Shown in pieces: positions 42,413 through 54,143 of a stretch of DNA of 64,000 nt. Position 1 is the stretch's first letter; the number at the start of each line of letters is the position of its first letter. Source of the stretch: Euclidia mi (lineage: Eukaryota; Arthropoda; Insecta; Lepidoptera; Erebidae). Below the pieces are notes generated by a model. It did no database searches. It was not told the DNA's origin and saw nothing but the letters and a program-made list of their open reading frames with translations. The stretch is taken from contig OX123193.2 in assembly GCA_944739405.2 (NCBI GenBank), forward strand, positions 9,804,331 to 9,868,330, written 5' to 3'. Made by a program: the position numbers and the translations under genes.

Positions 42413-43306
42413 TTACACCAACGTAACTCCTCCCCTCTTAAGTGAGAAGCACGCCGAAGACTGCTGGTCCTGTAGCACGGTCTCTTGTGGCTGGAGCTCC
42501 TTGGCTTCGGTCGTTGCTGGTCTTCCCCTTCGGTGAAGATATCGTTGGGTGATGAAGCCTATGGCGGCTAGTGTCATGATCGCATACAGGCATATGGTGG
42601 GCCAACTGGGTTTAGTAGCGATGATGACTGTTTCTTCCTTTTCTTGTAAGTTTTCGTTTTTACTAGTTTGTCTAGTTCGTTGAGCTGAACATTTTATATT
42701 TGCAAGTTTAAATTGTGAGTGCTTATTCGTTGTGCTGTACTGTGTTCTAGGCAGGGGAACGCTTTCTCTATTGATGAGGAATTTCTTATGTGTACGTAGG
42801 GTTCTTCTTTCTATGCCAATGGTACATTGGTTATTGATTGACATTAGGACGACGCCGCTGTTTCTTTGGTAGTGTACTTCTTCATCGCAGGTTGTCTTGA
42901 TTACCTCTTCTTGTTTGAGGATGGCGATCCAGCTGTTTTCTGTAATTTGGTGTATGATGTTCTCGTTGAATTCTACTGTGGCGTAAGTGCAGTTGTATGG
43001 TTGCTTGTGTTGTAGTAGTTGTGCGACGCAGTCTTGAGATGCGATGAGTTCTTGTAGTTCCAGGGGATGGCAGATGACGGTTTCGTCGGTGATGGAGGCG
43101 CATGGCTCGCGAGGATACGCAAACATGTTGCTGACCAAGATCAGGTACGGATTTTTAGGTATTAGGATAGAATTGTTTGCATTCGGGATTGGGTATAAAT
43201 TGAGTAAACTATAAGGATGATTAGCTACTAAGGGGATCTCTAACACAAAGTTAATCGATTCATTTGTACTGTATGCTATAACCCCTCGAAGCATTTTGGC
43301 CACCAT
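42413..43306 (-). pseudogene. env: Second errantivirus: Env C-terminal fragment
   Basis: A 297-codon minus-strand frame related to, but clearly different from, the Env at 12283-13155. It has the same central cysteine-rich region, a transmembrane segment near residues 232-250 and an end that runs through the polypurine tract ('SLKRGGV' against 'PLKVGGV') into the LTR, which begins at 42428 on the minus strand. No protease site or N-terminal half is present; the viral part seems to begin near 43290. No pol is adjacent. A remnant of a different errantivirus lineage. Confidence 0.8.
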
Positions 43307-43726
43307 CGAGGCATCTCAGGACACCCGTAGATGTATTTTGGCCACTTTCGAGGCTAGGCTTTCGACCTAAGTACGGGCGCGTAATATTTTCGTTGAAAGA
43401 ATGGTGATATATCTACTTATTAAGTTAATATTGAATATCAAAAGACGCGTAATTAAATAAGCTTTTGAATGATATCAATTAAAACCAAATAATGTACTTG
43501 AAGCCCACGCAAAAGCGGTATAAAGCGCGCCCGGTATAATATTTTCCGGTATATATATTATTCATATTTCTCGTCGTTTTTTATTATGGGAGGTATATAA
43601 GTATTGTACACGGTTAGAAAGGTAATTTTATTTACTTTCAGAGAAAATAAATATAATGGAAAGAAACATTTTAATTTTAAACATAAAAAATATAAAATAT
43701 AAATGATTGTTAATTGCCGCCAATTT
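43307..43726. other. Spacer ending at duplication junction
   Basis: Contains two similar blocks on the minus strand ('gtggccaaaat' at about 43300 and 43340, each near 'cctcga'). It then becomes AT-rich and stops abruptly at 43726, where unit 2 begins inside a LINE. Confidence 0.55.
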
Positions 43727-44124
43727 GATGATAGCTATGGGTCGATAGTTAGCGGGATCAGAACGATCCCCCTTTTTGGGAATAGGTTGTACGTTCGTCT
43801 CCTTCCAAACCTGCGGCACGACGCCAGAGGAATAAGACAGGCGATACAACAAGACAACTCGGCTGCACATTTCTTAAGAACAACCGCTGGGATACCGTCG
43901 GGACCACTGACTTTCCGGACATCGAGAGAGCGCAGTATCGCGCGATTATCGCATTGCCTGATGCGAACATCAGGCATGGAGTGGCCGCAGTGGTTTATAG
44001 ATGGCGGCTGCGAACCACAGTCATCGATTCGGGAGTTGGCCGCAAAGAGATTGACAAGCAAGTCAGCTTTCTCTTGGTTGTAAAGTTTGGGGGCTTTGTT
44101 TGTAAACTGTGTACTGGAAGCCAT
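43727..44124 (-). pseudogene. LINE RT 5' fragment (unit 2 copy)
   Basis: Copy of 4521-4918 with the same frameshift near 43860 and the same truncated start ('MASSTQFTNKAP'). The remainder of the RT, present at 3226-4520, is absent because the duplication boundary cuts the element. Confidence 0.85.
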
Positions 44125-44641
44125 GCTGGGTAATTAAATGCGTCTGCTAGATGGTGCACTTGTAGTAGACTTTAAAGGTATTGAACAAAATATATTATTT
44201 GTCTAACCAATACTACAGATCCTGTTGTGCGAAATGCACATATACTATTATCAATACGAAATATGATAAGGATGGAGGAATATCTGTTATTTTTCAGACC
44301 GAACAACTGGACGGGTCTTGATAAAATTTTGCTATAATTTAGCATATACATCAAAATGGCATATAGCCCTAGGGCAGAACCGCAGGCAAACGCTAATAAA
44401 TTTAACTCTCTTGCTCACATGTTTCTTCTGAGAAAACTAGATAAATATAGAAAAATAAGAACGTCTTTGTATCTAATTTACTTAAATTTTCTCCGTAGCT
44501 TTTTGTGACATGCGAAAGCGAACATGCACGTTAACCACCGTGTAATAGGTACGTAATTTAATAATAATTTTCGCATTATCTATACATGCAGATAAAATTT
44601 AAATCAAATATATCGGTGTTTTTCAAATAAAGATGTTTTTG

Positions 44642-44645
44642 AAGT
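44642..44645. other. Empty errantivirus target site
   Basis: Single 'aagt' joining the two flanks that are separated by the errantivirus in unit 1. Confirms element ends and a 4-bp duplication. Confidence 0.93.
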
Positions 44646-44972
44646 GCTTATTATTTACATGACATCAAGACATAACAACAATATTTTTAATTTTAATAGC
44701 ACTTTCGCTGAAAGATAGAGGACTTTGTAGCGCTATAATAATATATAGACTGTGTTTAGCTTTTAGTAACGCCGGTGTAACCACGGGCAACATACCTAGT
44801 TAGAACCAATTTTATTGAAATCGCATTTAAATAAAAAAATTCTTAAACAAAATTCGTTATTACGAAATAAAAGCTGAAATTTCAAAGGTTCAAAAAGTTT
44901 TAAGACCTTTCATATTATGAAATACTAGTATTTTCAATAATATTTAAACCATTAGTCAGAGTAATGAAAAAC

Positions 44973-45110
44973 GGCAAGGTCCGAAGTACCCGTATTCGGC
45001 GAGCATGTATGAAAAGAGTAATGAGTGTAGAGGAAGCGCGTGCGGTCTGTAAGGATAGAAGCAAGTGGCGTTCCTTTATCTCTGCCTACCCCGGCGGAAA
45101 AAAGGCGTGA
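44973..45110 (+). pseudogene. LINE C-terminal fragment (unit 2 copy)
   Basis: Same as 13716-13853, with one Val-to-Ile change visible near the end. The 11 bp just before it differ by a template-switch-like replacement. Confidence 0.72.
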
Positions 45111-45227
45111 CATGATGTATGTATGTCTAATGAAGATTTAATAAATAAGAATGACACGGGACTGACTTTGAGAGAATAATATGTGAAAACCTACATAAAA
45201 TATGAATATTTGATGATTATAACAGTG

Positions 45228-45567
45228 AAATGAAAGCAGCGATAGCCGAGTGGTGAGACCGATAGACTGCTACGCAGAGGGTCTCGGATTCGCATCCACG
45301 GCACGCACCAATAACTTTTCGAAGTTAAGTGCGTATTAAATCGTTAATTATTGCTTGCTTATCGGTCTAGGAAAGCTTCGTGAGGAAATCTGCATGTCTG
45401 AGACTTCACATGTCTTTAGAGAACATCATGGAGAACATGATGCTCTCTAAAGACATGTGAAGTCTGCCAACCCGCACTTGGCCAGCGTGGTGGACTATGG
45501 CCTCACTCTTCTCATAGTGAGAAGAGGCCCGTGCCCAGCAGTGGGACAGTATAAAGGGCTGATGATT
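45228..45567 (+). mobile_element. tRNA-headed SINE with hairpin (unit 2 copy)
   Basis: Counterpart of 13971-14310 with the same target duplication (45216-45227, 45568-45579) and the same palindrome (45401-45465). Confidence 0.88.
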
Positions 45568-46001
45568 ATTATAACAGTGGCCTGTTCATCTCAAAGTTAG
45601 CGACACTGACGGCTAAGTCTTCGATTCGATTTCCACAAAAGCAAATATTTGTGTGATGGTCATTTGGTTCTGTGTGTATTTATGTATATACTTATTTAGG
45701 TCCAGAATCATCATCATCATCGTCAGCCTTTAACAGTTCACTGCTGAACTAGGCCTCTCCTTGAAAGGAGGAATTGGCCTACTATATCACGCTGGCCAAA
45801 CGGGTTGGTATAGGGTTTGTATCAAGTTTTCCTTCTCTTACAGTGCTGTTCTCTGCATAATATGCTCCCTCTGTCGGCTCTTACGACACCCATGGGATGG
45901 TATGGGGTGGTGACATTCCGTATTCTTAATCCGTCACCACACGGATGAATATTTAAACTCAAATTCTAATCACTTTACAGTCATTTTTAATCTATTACTG
46001 G

Positions 46002-46253
46002 GCTGCCTTCGTGATCCTGTGAATAGCGCGTGCGTCTGCTGATCAGGAAGTCCTCCTGGGTTCGATACCCGGGTCGTGCAAAAGTGTTACTGGGCTTTAC
46101 CGAATTTTCAGTAGCAGCGCAGGTTCTGGCAAAGTGCCCGGTAACGGCAAAAGGATTGCCCTCTATTATGTAGGACCTACAAATTCTTAACGTGGCGAAG
46201 TGTGGGTGTAATATATTACACCTCTGCCTACCCCTTAGGGATACAGGTGTGAG
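46002..46253 (+). mobile_element. tRNA-derived SINE (unit 2 copy)
   Basis: Counterpart of 14745-14996; essentially identical. Confidence 0.85.
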
Positions 46254-47055
46254 TACATCTATATATATAAATAAAAAGTAATTATAAAATAACCGCTTTT
46301 TACTAAATGCATATGGATGTATTCACGGTACATATACCGAAATGACATTTTCTAAAATTTTTGTCTGTCTGTCTATCTGTTTGTGTCGCTAATCTCTGGA
46401 GCGGCTGGGCTAATTTTGACGGGACGTTCAATGGCGGAAAGTAAAAAAAAAAGGAAAAGCTGATGTACCAAGGAGTAACTAAGGCTATAAATTAACCGGG
46501 TACGCGAAGTAGTTCCCTCAGTAGGAGGGCGAAACCGCGGGAAACAGTATAAAATATATAGCTAGAATATATATAATCTAGTCCTAAAGTCAAAGTAAAA
46601 ATCCTTTATTCATTTAGATCACAAAGTGACACTTATGAACGTCAAATTTAAAACATTATTACTGTATGCTTCTACATTTACATTTACTGCCACGTTCGCA
46701 AAGCAAGGGCGTAGAACCATGAGAAAGAACGGGCAATAAAACTCACGGTCACTCTTTTTCATCGCCAGGTTTTTAATAATACATAACAATTAAACTTTTG
46801 TAAGGTGCTGCAACTGTTATACTTTCTATGTTACTTGTATATATTTACTGTACAATACTCAAGCATAATCAAGTTAAGTTTTGATAAATATACATATGCA
46901 TGAAAACTTTATCGCGTCGTTGCCTTTGCTAAGAGGTTATCAGCCATTTCACCGCGGTGTACAAAGATAATGAATTAACATTATATATCCAGAAAAGCAA
47001 AACGCATTTTCATAGGAAGCGTGCGTGTTTTACATTAAATTGTGATTCTTTTAGA

Positions 47056-48046
47056 CATAAATACGGTCACATAATAAAGTCTATTTTCTGTAGGCAAATG
47101 CCCAGATTCGGGGTGCATTCACACCGTCACAAAAAAAAATCAAAAATCAAAATCATTTATTCATCTAGGCCACAAAGTGACGTCTATGAACGTCAAAATT
47201 TAAGTTAACTACTTAATGATTCTACATTAACATTTACTGCCACGTTCGCAATGCAATAGGTAGAACCACGAGAAAGAACGGGCAATAAAACTCATGGCCA
47301 CTCTTTTCAAACAAATATAATGGTGGTACATTTTATTTTTGTAAGGAGCTGCAACTGTTTCACGTTGTAGACATCTACTAGTAAAATTTTTAGTAGCTAT
47401 TGATATCATACTCAAGCAGTAAATGATGTTCATATGGTAAGCGTCCCAAAGTAAATATGGTGAAACAGGAGCATCCACTTACGTCTTTTTAATGTAGGCA
47501 ACTCGCGAACATGGTGAGAACTATGGTAGAAGTGAATGAAGCAAAAAGTAACGGTATTATGAAACCAAAGGAATCGACAACCTTTTAGTTAGCCCATGAC
47601 CACGAGTTACCCACATTTTACAAATCCGCAAAGTTATAATGAAAGTGTGGAACATGAATGCAAAATATAGTATGAAATGAGAATATCGTAATTAACTACA
47701 CTATAAAATAAAACTACTAATTACTGACCTAGTCAACAGCGAACAACTACTTCCAAGCGCTCTTGTCATCAAAATAATCCTTCAAACTGTAATATGCCTT
47801 ATTTATAAGATTATTTTTAACTTCTGCCTGAAACGAACTTAATGGCAAGTCTAAAATATAAGTTGGTAATTTATTGTATATGCGAATACTGAGCCCAATA
47901 AAAGAGCTATGCGTTTTGTGCAAACGAAAATACGGAACACATAATTTATGTCTATTTCTAGTATTGATATTGTGTATGTCACTATTCATTTTATAAGAAT
48001 TTATGTTTAGTCTTACATGCATAACACTGGCATAAATATACTGTGA
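47056..48046 (-). repeat. Left inverted-repeat arm (unit 2 copy)
   Basis: Counterpart of 15799-16790. Contains the 91-codon LINE C-terminal frame at 47747-48022. Confidence 0.87.
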
Positions 48047-48161
48047 CGCTACAGTAAGAATACCAATAGTTTTAAATTTTTATTTGAGCGAGACTCTTGT
48101 CTTTAACTGGTAAATCACCGTCACCGTCGTGGCATAGCTTGATCTTTATGGGTAAACTAAC

Positions 48162-48764
48162 TGTTTGAAATAAAAATAGTTTTATGATAAGTCAAGTCGA
48201 TTATATCGATTTAGTAACGTTTAGTTTAGTCTATTGTAAATTTTGACTATGGTCACACTGAACTGTCAACTTCCGCTTGCCTTGAAAAAATTAACACGCC
48301 GTCTTGGTCTGTCTCGCGAGATTTGTAATTGATATAAATTGATCGCCTTTTGGAAAGCTCGTCCTTGTAGCTTCGCGAATAGTTTGTCGTTTACCGCGCT
48401 GGCAACGGTTTAATTGTGATAAAAATAGTACTTTAATGAACATTGTAAAACTTGAGTGAATCCGATGCACGTGCTTGGTGCTTGACGACTTCGCTGATGA
48501 GGAACGCCGAACTGAATCCTGCGGTATTTATTCGATTTTCTTGTTATTTTGGCCAAAATTATGAGTTAATCTTATAGGTCCACTCCAGAGCATCAGTGAA
48601 GATATCAGGTGAGTTGAAACATTTTATTAATATTAGTTGTGATTCGCTGTGCAACGCAGTGCATTGTGTCTGGATATATTGTCTATCGTGGTCTGGTAGA
48701 TGTATTACAGCTTCCATTGCGCACTTCTGAACGGTTTCCTACCTGCCTACGGTAACTCTTGAAA
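48162..48764 (+). mobile_element. BEL/Pao solo LTR (unit 2 copy)
   Basis: Counterpart of 16905-17506 with target duplication 'ctaac' at 48157-48161 and 48765-48769. The end reads 'ctcttgaaa' instead of 'ctctagaca'. Confidence 0.9.
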
Positions 48765-48868
48765 CTAACTGTTGCTTGCATTTTGGTAATGCTAGTTTCA
48801 AAATCATCTTAATCAAATGCACTTTTAACACACTCTTTTATTAGTAAAAGTTGTTTCAAGTTTTAACT

Positions 48869-49103
48869 GCCTCCCTGGTCTAGTGGATAGCGTATGCCAC
48901 TGCTGATCGAAGGCCCCGGGTTCGATGCCCGGGTCGGGCAAGAGTGCTACTGGATTTTTCCGAATTCCCAGTAGCAGCACGGAATCTTAATGTGGCGGTA
49001 ACAGGCTCGCCCCCTATTACGTGGGACCTCAAAATTCATGGCGAAATGTGGGTGTAATATTACGCCTCTGGCTACCCCTTCGGGGATACAGGCGTGAGTC
49101 TAT
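48869..49103 (+). mobile_element. tRNA-derived SINE (unit 2 copy)
   Basis: Counterpart of 17611-17845. Its B box reads 'gggttcgatgcccgg'. Confidence 0.87.
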
Positions 49104-49731
49104 AAATAAAACATAAATATAAAGTCAAAGTCAAAGCCATTTACATACAAGCTACATTCCGGTGTGATCCAACGCCAACAAAATACGGGTCACGCATCGA
49201 TCAAACGCTGTATAGTCATGTATGTAGTTCGGACCTTTATTATGGGCTTTCATTTAAGTCCACTTAGTCCCCATTTTGGGTTCTCGTCAATGCAATTATG
49301 TTTGTTGTTCGTTGTATTACGTATAAAGCTGATAAAATAGCTGAAGATTTGTATGAATGAAATCATATTTAGTGGATTCCATTTTTCCTTTGAGTGGAAT
49401 GGAAATAAATGATTTGATCCGAATAAGGGGCGCCGTATATAATTGATAATAGGGCGATTAATGTTACTTCGTATTCAGCTTTTATTGTTTATATAATTAT
49501 GTATCTATTTTAGGTTTACCAAAAGGTGTTACAGATTTATTCTAGGCAGCATTCAAGTATTTGGTCCTTACAACCATTTACACGACCAAATTCTAACGGA
49601 TCTTGTGTATTTCTTTTAAATTTATTTATTTTAACAGGTTCTCCGTCATTTCACCCGCTGATTTATCTTGCTTATCTTTTAATTGTAGAAACCGGATTGG
49701 GTAGTTTTTGTATATCACTAAGTACGTAGCA

Positions 49732-50556
49732 GTAAATTACCAACTTATATTTTAGACTTGCCAATAAGTGCGTTTCAGGCAGAAGTTAAAAAGAATCTTA
49801 TAAATAAGGCATATTACAGTTTGAAGGATTATTTTGATGACAGGAGCGCTTGGAAGTAGTTGTTCGCTTTTGACTAGGTCAATAATTAGTAGTTTTATTT
49901 TATAGTGTAGTTAATTACGATATTCTCATTTCATACTATATTTTGCATTGATGTTCCACACTTTCATTATAACTTTGCGGATTTGTAAGATGTGGGTAAC
50001 TCGTGGTCATGGGCTAACTAATAGGTTGTCGATTGTTTTGGTTTCATAATACCGTTACTTTCTGCTTCATTCACTTCTACCATAGTTCTCACCATGTTCG
50101 CGAGTTGCCTACATTAAAAAGACGTAAGTGGATGCTCCTGTTTCACCATATTTACTTTGGGACGCTTACCATATGAAAATCATTTACTGCTTGAGTATGA
50201 TATCAATAGCTACTAAAAATTTTACTAGTAGATGTCTACAATGTGAAACAGTTGCAGCTCCTTACAAAAATAAAATGTACCACCATTTTATTTGTTTGAA
50301 AAGAGTGGCCATGAGTTTTATTGCCCGTTCTTTCTCGTGGTTCTACCTATTGCATTGCGAACGTGGCAGTAAATGTAAATGTAGAATCATTAAGTAATTA
50401 ACTTAAATTTTGACGTTCATAAACGTCACTTTGTGGCCTAGATAAATAAATGATTTAGATTTTTGTTTTTTTTTTTTTTTTGTGACGGTGTGAATTCACC
50501 CCGAATCTGGGCATTTGCCTACAGAAAATAGACTTTATTATGTGACCGTATTTATG
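49732..50556 (+). repeat. Right inverted-repeat arm, truncated (unit 2 copy)
   Basis: Begins at 'taaattaccaacttatat', inside the LINE frame, after the deletion relative to unit 1. Only the last ~40 codons of the LINE frame remain, to 49859. Confidence 0.85.
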
Positions 50557-51426
50557 CTGAACGATTCCGACCACGGCGTTCGACTTTATCACGCATACCT
50601 AAGTTAAGGATTAAACATTGCAAAGTAGTAGGTACATTTTTTAAAGTTCCAGGTAATTTGAAAAATCTTATCTTTAGGTGACTTAACGAAGAATTCAAAC
50701 AGCACAGTATAGTCTACAACTCGTCGCCATAATGATTTTTTAAGTAAAGAACATTGCTACAAAAACCGTCACCGTCCGTTCGTGACTGAGGCACGATCGC
50801 GGCTGTTGTGTACTTTAGGCACAGCCTAATGTGTACTTTGCTCGAGGCGCGTAGGTATAACTCGAATTTCGTGCATTTGTATGAAGTTAGAATACTGTTA
50901 GATATTATTACCGTGCTGAAACTTATCATGTCAACCAAGTCATGTTTTGTAATCGTTTACATTGTAGGAAAGAGCCAATTATTGTATTTCAAAATCAAGA
51001 AGTAAATCAAATTATGAAGACATTACTTAACTAGGTTATTAAGCTCTTGACGAATATCTACTGGATAATTCTGAATGATAATGCGGCCACAATGCAATCC
51101 AAAATACGTACAGGTTCACAAATATATTATCGTTATTCGAATGAAAATCTGTAACCACGTGAATTTCCGCATTAGAATTCAATGCCATACGATATTCTAA
51201 TGGCTTTGTAGATGACTAGTAACAGCATAAACTATTTCATTACCTTAATAAATAGCGCTAGAAGTCATGTTTCTGATATGAAATTATTGTGTACATTTAT
51301 TAGTGAATAATTATCCAATAATTATTTAAATGATTAACAATATAAGTAATTAAATTAAGTCTTAAAAGAATAAAAAAAACTAATTAATATATACAAGGGA
51401 AAATTCAAAAAATTAAAAATTTAAAT

Positions 51427-51924
51427 TTAGAAGGCGTCATGAAACTCATCCGCATCGCAGTCAATTGGAAGCGTGCCTAGAAGACTGGTAGCATTGCCTC
51501 GTTGGATGGCTATACTTATTTTTTGAGCCAAATACGTGCAAGCACTCTGGTCACGCGAGGCGTCTATGAGTCTCTTTGCGAGATCTCTAAAAAGTGATCG
51601 CACACTTGGACCCCATGGCCCCAATGTTTCGACCCCAAACGGCTCAAATGCATAATCTCCTATTAGATTTACATATTTGCGCCGTTTGAGTGTCTCCGCT
51701 GTAGCAGCAGCAGCGCCCGCACAACCTGCTGTGCTGGGAAGATGAGATGGCGCAAGGGTATCGACACATGTTGCGTCCCATACCAAAGGCCTACCCAGCT
51801 TCCATGGCAGTACAATTTTAGTAACATTAAGCAGGTAGTTCCAAAGTGTTGTTCTCCCAGTACCATACACTTCATTACTTACATATCTCATAATATATTC
51901 ATAATACCTTACACAGAATATCAC
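51427..51924 (-). pseudogene. Retroelement C-terminal fragment (unit 2 copy)
   Basis: 165 codons, open, counterpart of 20594-21091. One Pro-to-Leu difference near residue 31. Confidence 0.55.
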
Positions 51925-52052
51925 ATCTACGCTTTGTGCAAAGTTGGTTCAACTCATAAATTAAAAACAGTCCTAGAACCGTCCGAAATATCCTTGAAAC
52001 GGCTAACGTGGTCAAAGTTAAGTCTTCCTTTGTATAGGAATGTTCCAACAAA

Positions 52053-52057
52053 ATGAT
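52053..52057. other. Empty BEL-A target site
   Basis: Single 'atgat' joining the flanks that BEL-A separates in unit 1. Confidence 0.93.
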
Positions 52058-52537
52058 ATTGTAGCTATTAAGCCTAAATTTTGTACGGAGGACAAAAGGA
52101 TAGATTACAATTGCTTGGAATTAAGGAACTTATGTTCAATAATTTTAGGTATCAAACTGTGAGGTCGTTGACCTTTGTCTATACTGGTGATCGGTTGGTT
52201 ATCAGAAACAGCAGCAATACCTAGTCCGGCCGGAGTGCGTCTGTAATGGCAGTCACAAGCACACTTGATAACTACCAAAATGCCTTCAATTAATGTTTTT
52301 TTATTTACTTTAAAAAAGCATTAATTGAACTAATATAAAATCCTTGCGTTACTGACTGACTGACAGACACGCTACAGCCGAAACTATTGGGCGCAGGAAG
52401 CTGAAATTTGCACGTATGTTTCTTGGGGACCGTAGGGGTGCACTAAGAAAGGATTTCCCGAAAATCCCATGGGATCGGCCAAAACGGGTAAATTAAAAAA
52501 AAATGCAGGCGTAGCTGCTGGCGTCCTCTAGTATTAT

Positions 52538-53163
52538 TGTTTGAAATAGAATTAGTTTTTATTATAAGTCAAATCGATTAGATCGATTGAGTAACATTTT
52601 GTTTAGTCTATTGAAAATTTCTGACAATGGTCACACTGAACTGTCATTCACTCACTTTGGTTCTTTGTCGTTTCCCGCGGTCGGTGAAAAAAAGCTCTGG
52701 ATAGATTTCGTTTTGTGAGCGTTTTGATCTTGTATTTGGAACCCGTTTTGATTGCCACTTCCTTGATCAATAACTGGCACCGGTTAATTGTGATAAAAAT
52801 AGTATTTTAACGAACATTGTAAAACTTGAGTGAATCCGATGCACGTAGTTGGTGCCGGACGAATTTGCTGATTGAAAACGCTGCGTGAAAAAAAACCAGA
52901 CTCCAGTCTGGTAAAGTAAAGATAATTCACTTGCTAATATTGGCCAATTTAGTCTCGTGTGTGTCTAGCTTGCCTCCAGGACTCCACGCAAGAATATCAC
53001 CAGGAGATATTTGGTAAGACATTTTATTAATATTAGAATTTATATTCATTCGCTGTGCTACCGCAGTGTATGTTGGACCTTTGCCTTGGGCTGAGACTGG
53101 ATGAATTAATCGCTTCCACTGATCTCTGTAAACCTTACCCGATCTCAGCTCAAACTCTAGACA
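52538..53163 (+). repeat. BEL-C 5' LTR
   Basis: 626 bp; shares the 'ccagactccagtctgg' palindromic change with BEL-B's 5' LTR. Confidence 0.93.
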
Positions 53164-54143
53164 TAATTTTTGGTGCAGAGCTGTAGTTGAAATTTAGCCG
53201 CTGTTGCATTACTGAGTATAAACTCAGATTGGTATGAGCTTGTATCTTATCACCTTGTAGACAGTATTGTTGTGTTTGTCAGGTCAGTTATTGTCTAAAA
53301 TACATCATATTTAATTGTATAAGTTGACCTAGATAATTTGAAACACATTGTCACATAACCTCAATCAGTAATTGTTGATTTGTATTGTTGAAAATTCTAA
53401 CTTAAATTTGTTGTTGCATTAATAAGTCACTTTTATTGGATACATATCAGTTATATGTTTCAATTGATTTAGTTTATTGCAAATATTGATATATTAAGTT
53501 TGAACCTTACATTGTTAAACCTTGTTATAATATAAAGATAATATTGTTAGGTAACACATATACTGTGCTTACTTACTATTGTATATCTCAAATAATACAG
53601 CCAGTCTGTCTGTTGCAAGTAATTAGTTTTTTTTGTTTGTTTTTCGTGTGAGTGTGTGGCCAACTCTGGTGTCGGAGTTTTCAGACCGCCCAAAGGCCTC
53701 CGACATGGCCTAACGACCCTTATCCATAGACAAGAGCCGGGACCGACAGCTTTACGTGCCCTCCGAAGCACGGTAGCGCTCAGATGAAAATGCCACTCAC
53801 GGTCACCCATCCAACTGGTAACCTGTGCAAGCGTTGCTTAACTTTGCCGATCTGTTACGAACGGCAAGCCAAGTCTCGCTATGAGCGCTACAGTAATTAG
53901 TTAATTTATTTGAATATTTAACTTTAATTAACTTATTCGAAGGTTCAACTTTTGATAACTTTGACTTTGTTTTGTGTCAATATATATTGAAACTATAAAT
54001 TTTGTTGGACAGTAGATACCTGTCACTTGCCTGCACTTGCAGTAAACAGGCTAATACTTTGTTGGTTTCAAAGAATTAAGAAAAATTAAGTTTTGATTGT
54101 TAATTTTATTTAGCGCTTGTCCGGGCTCTTTTGAATTTTGATT
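53164..54143 (+). other. BEL-C leader with primer site and SINE
   Basis: Primer site from 53171 ('tggtgcagagctgtag'). The leader is lengthened by the SINE at 53629-53891, which could affect packaging or translation of the genomic RNA. Confidence 0.65.
53629..53891 (-). mobile_element. 5S-rRNA-derived SINE (SINE3-like), full length
   Basis: 263 bp flanked by an 11-bp duplication 'agtaattagtt' (53618-53628, 53892-53902) and absent from BEL-B. The minus-strand head resembles 5S rRNA: 'gatcggcaaagttaagcaac' (box A/IE region) and 'ggttaccagttggatgggtg' then 'accg' (box C region). The body includes 'cttcggagggcacgtaaagc', then 'ggaggcctttgggcggtctg', and the 3' end is A-rich ('aaaaacaaacaaaaaaaa'). 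RNA polymerase III transcription from the internal 5S-type promoter is inferred. Confidence 0.9.

Larger units (their letters stand above)
4521..43726. repeat. Unit 1 of a ~39.2-kb direct duplication
   Basis: Sequence starting at 4521 ('gatgatagctatgggtcgat') restarts at 43727 and remains collinear, with rare substitutions, to 40625/63859. Unit 1 alone carries the errantivirus 5440-13384 and BEL-A 21225-29090. Left of 4521 and 43727 the sequences differ completely, so this is a sharp breakpoint. Either a tandem duplication or two haplotypes joined in assembly. Confidence 0.9.

Noticed and set aside
53800..53891. Possible 5S rRNA gene
   Set aside because: Only the internal control region resembles 5S rRNA; the rest is SINE body with an A-rich end and a target-site duplication.
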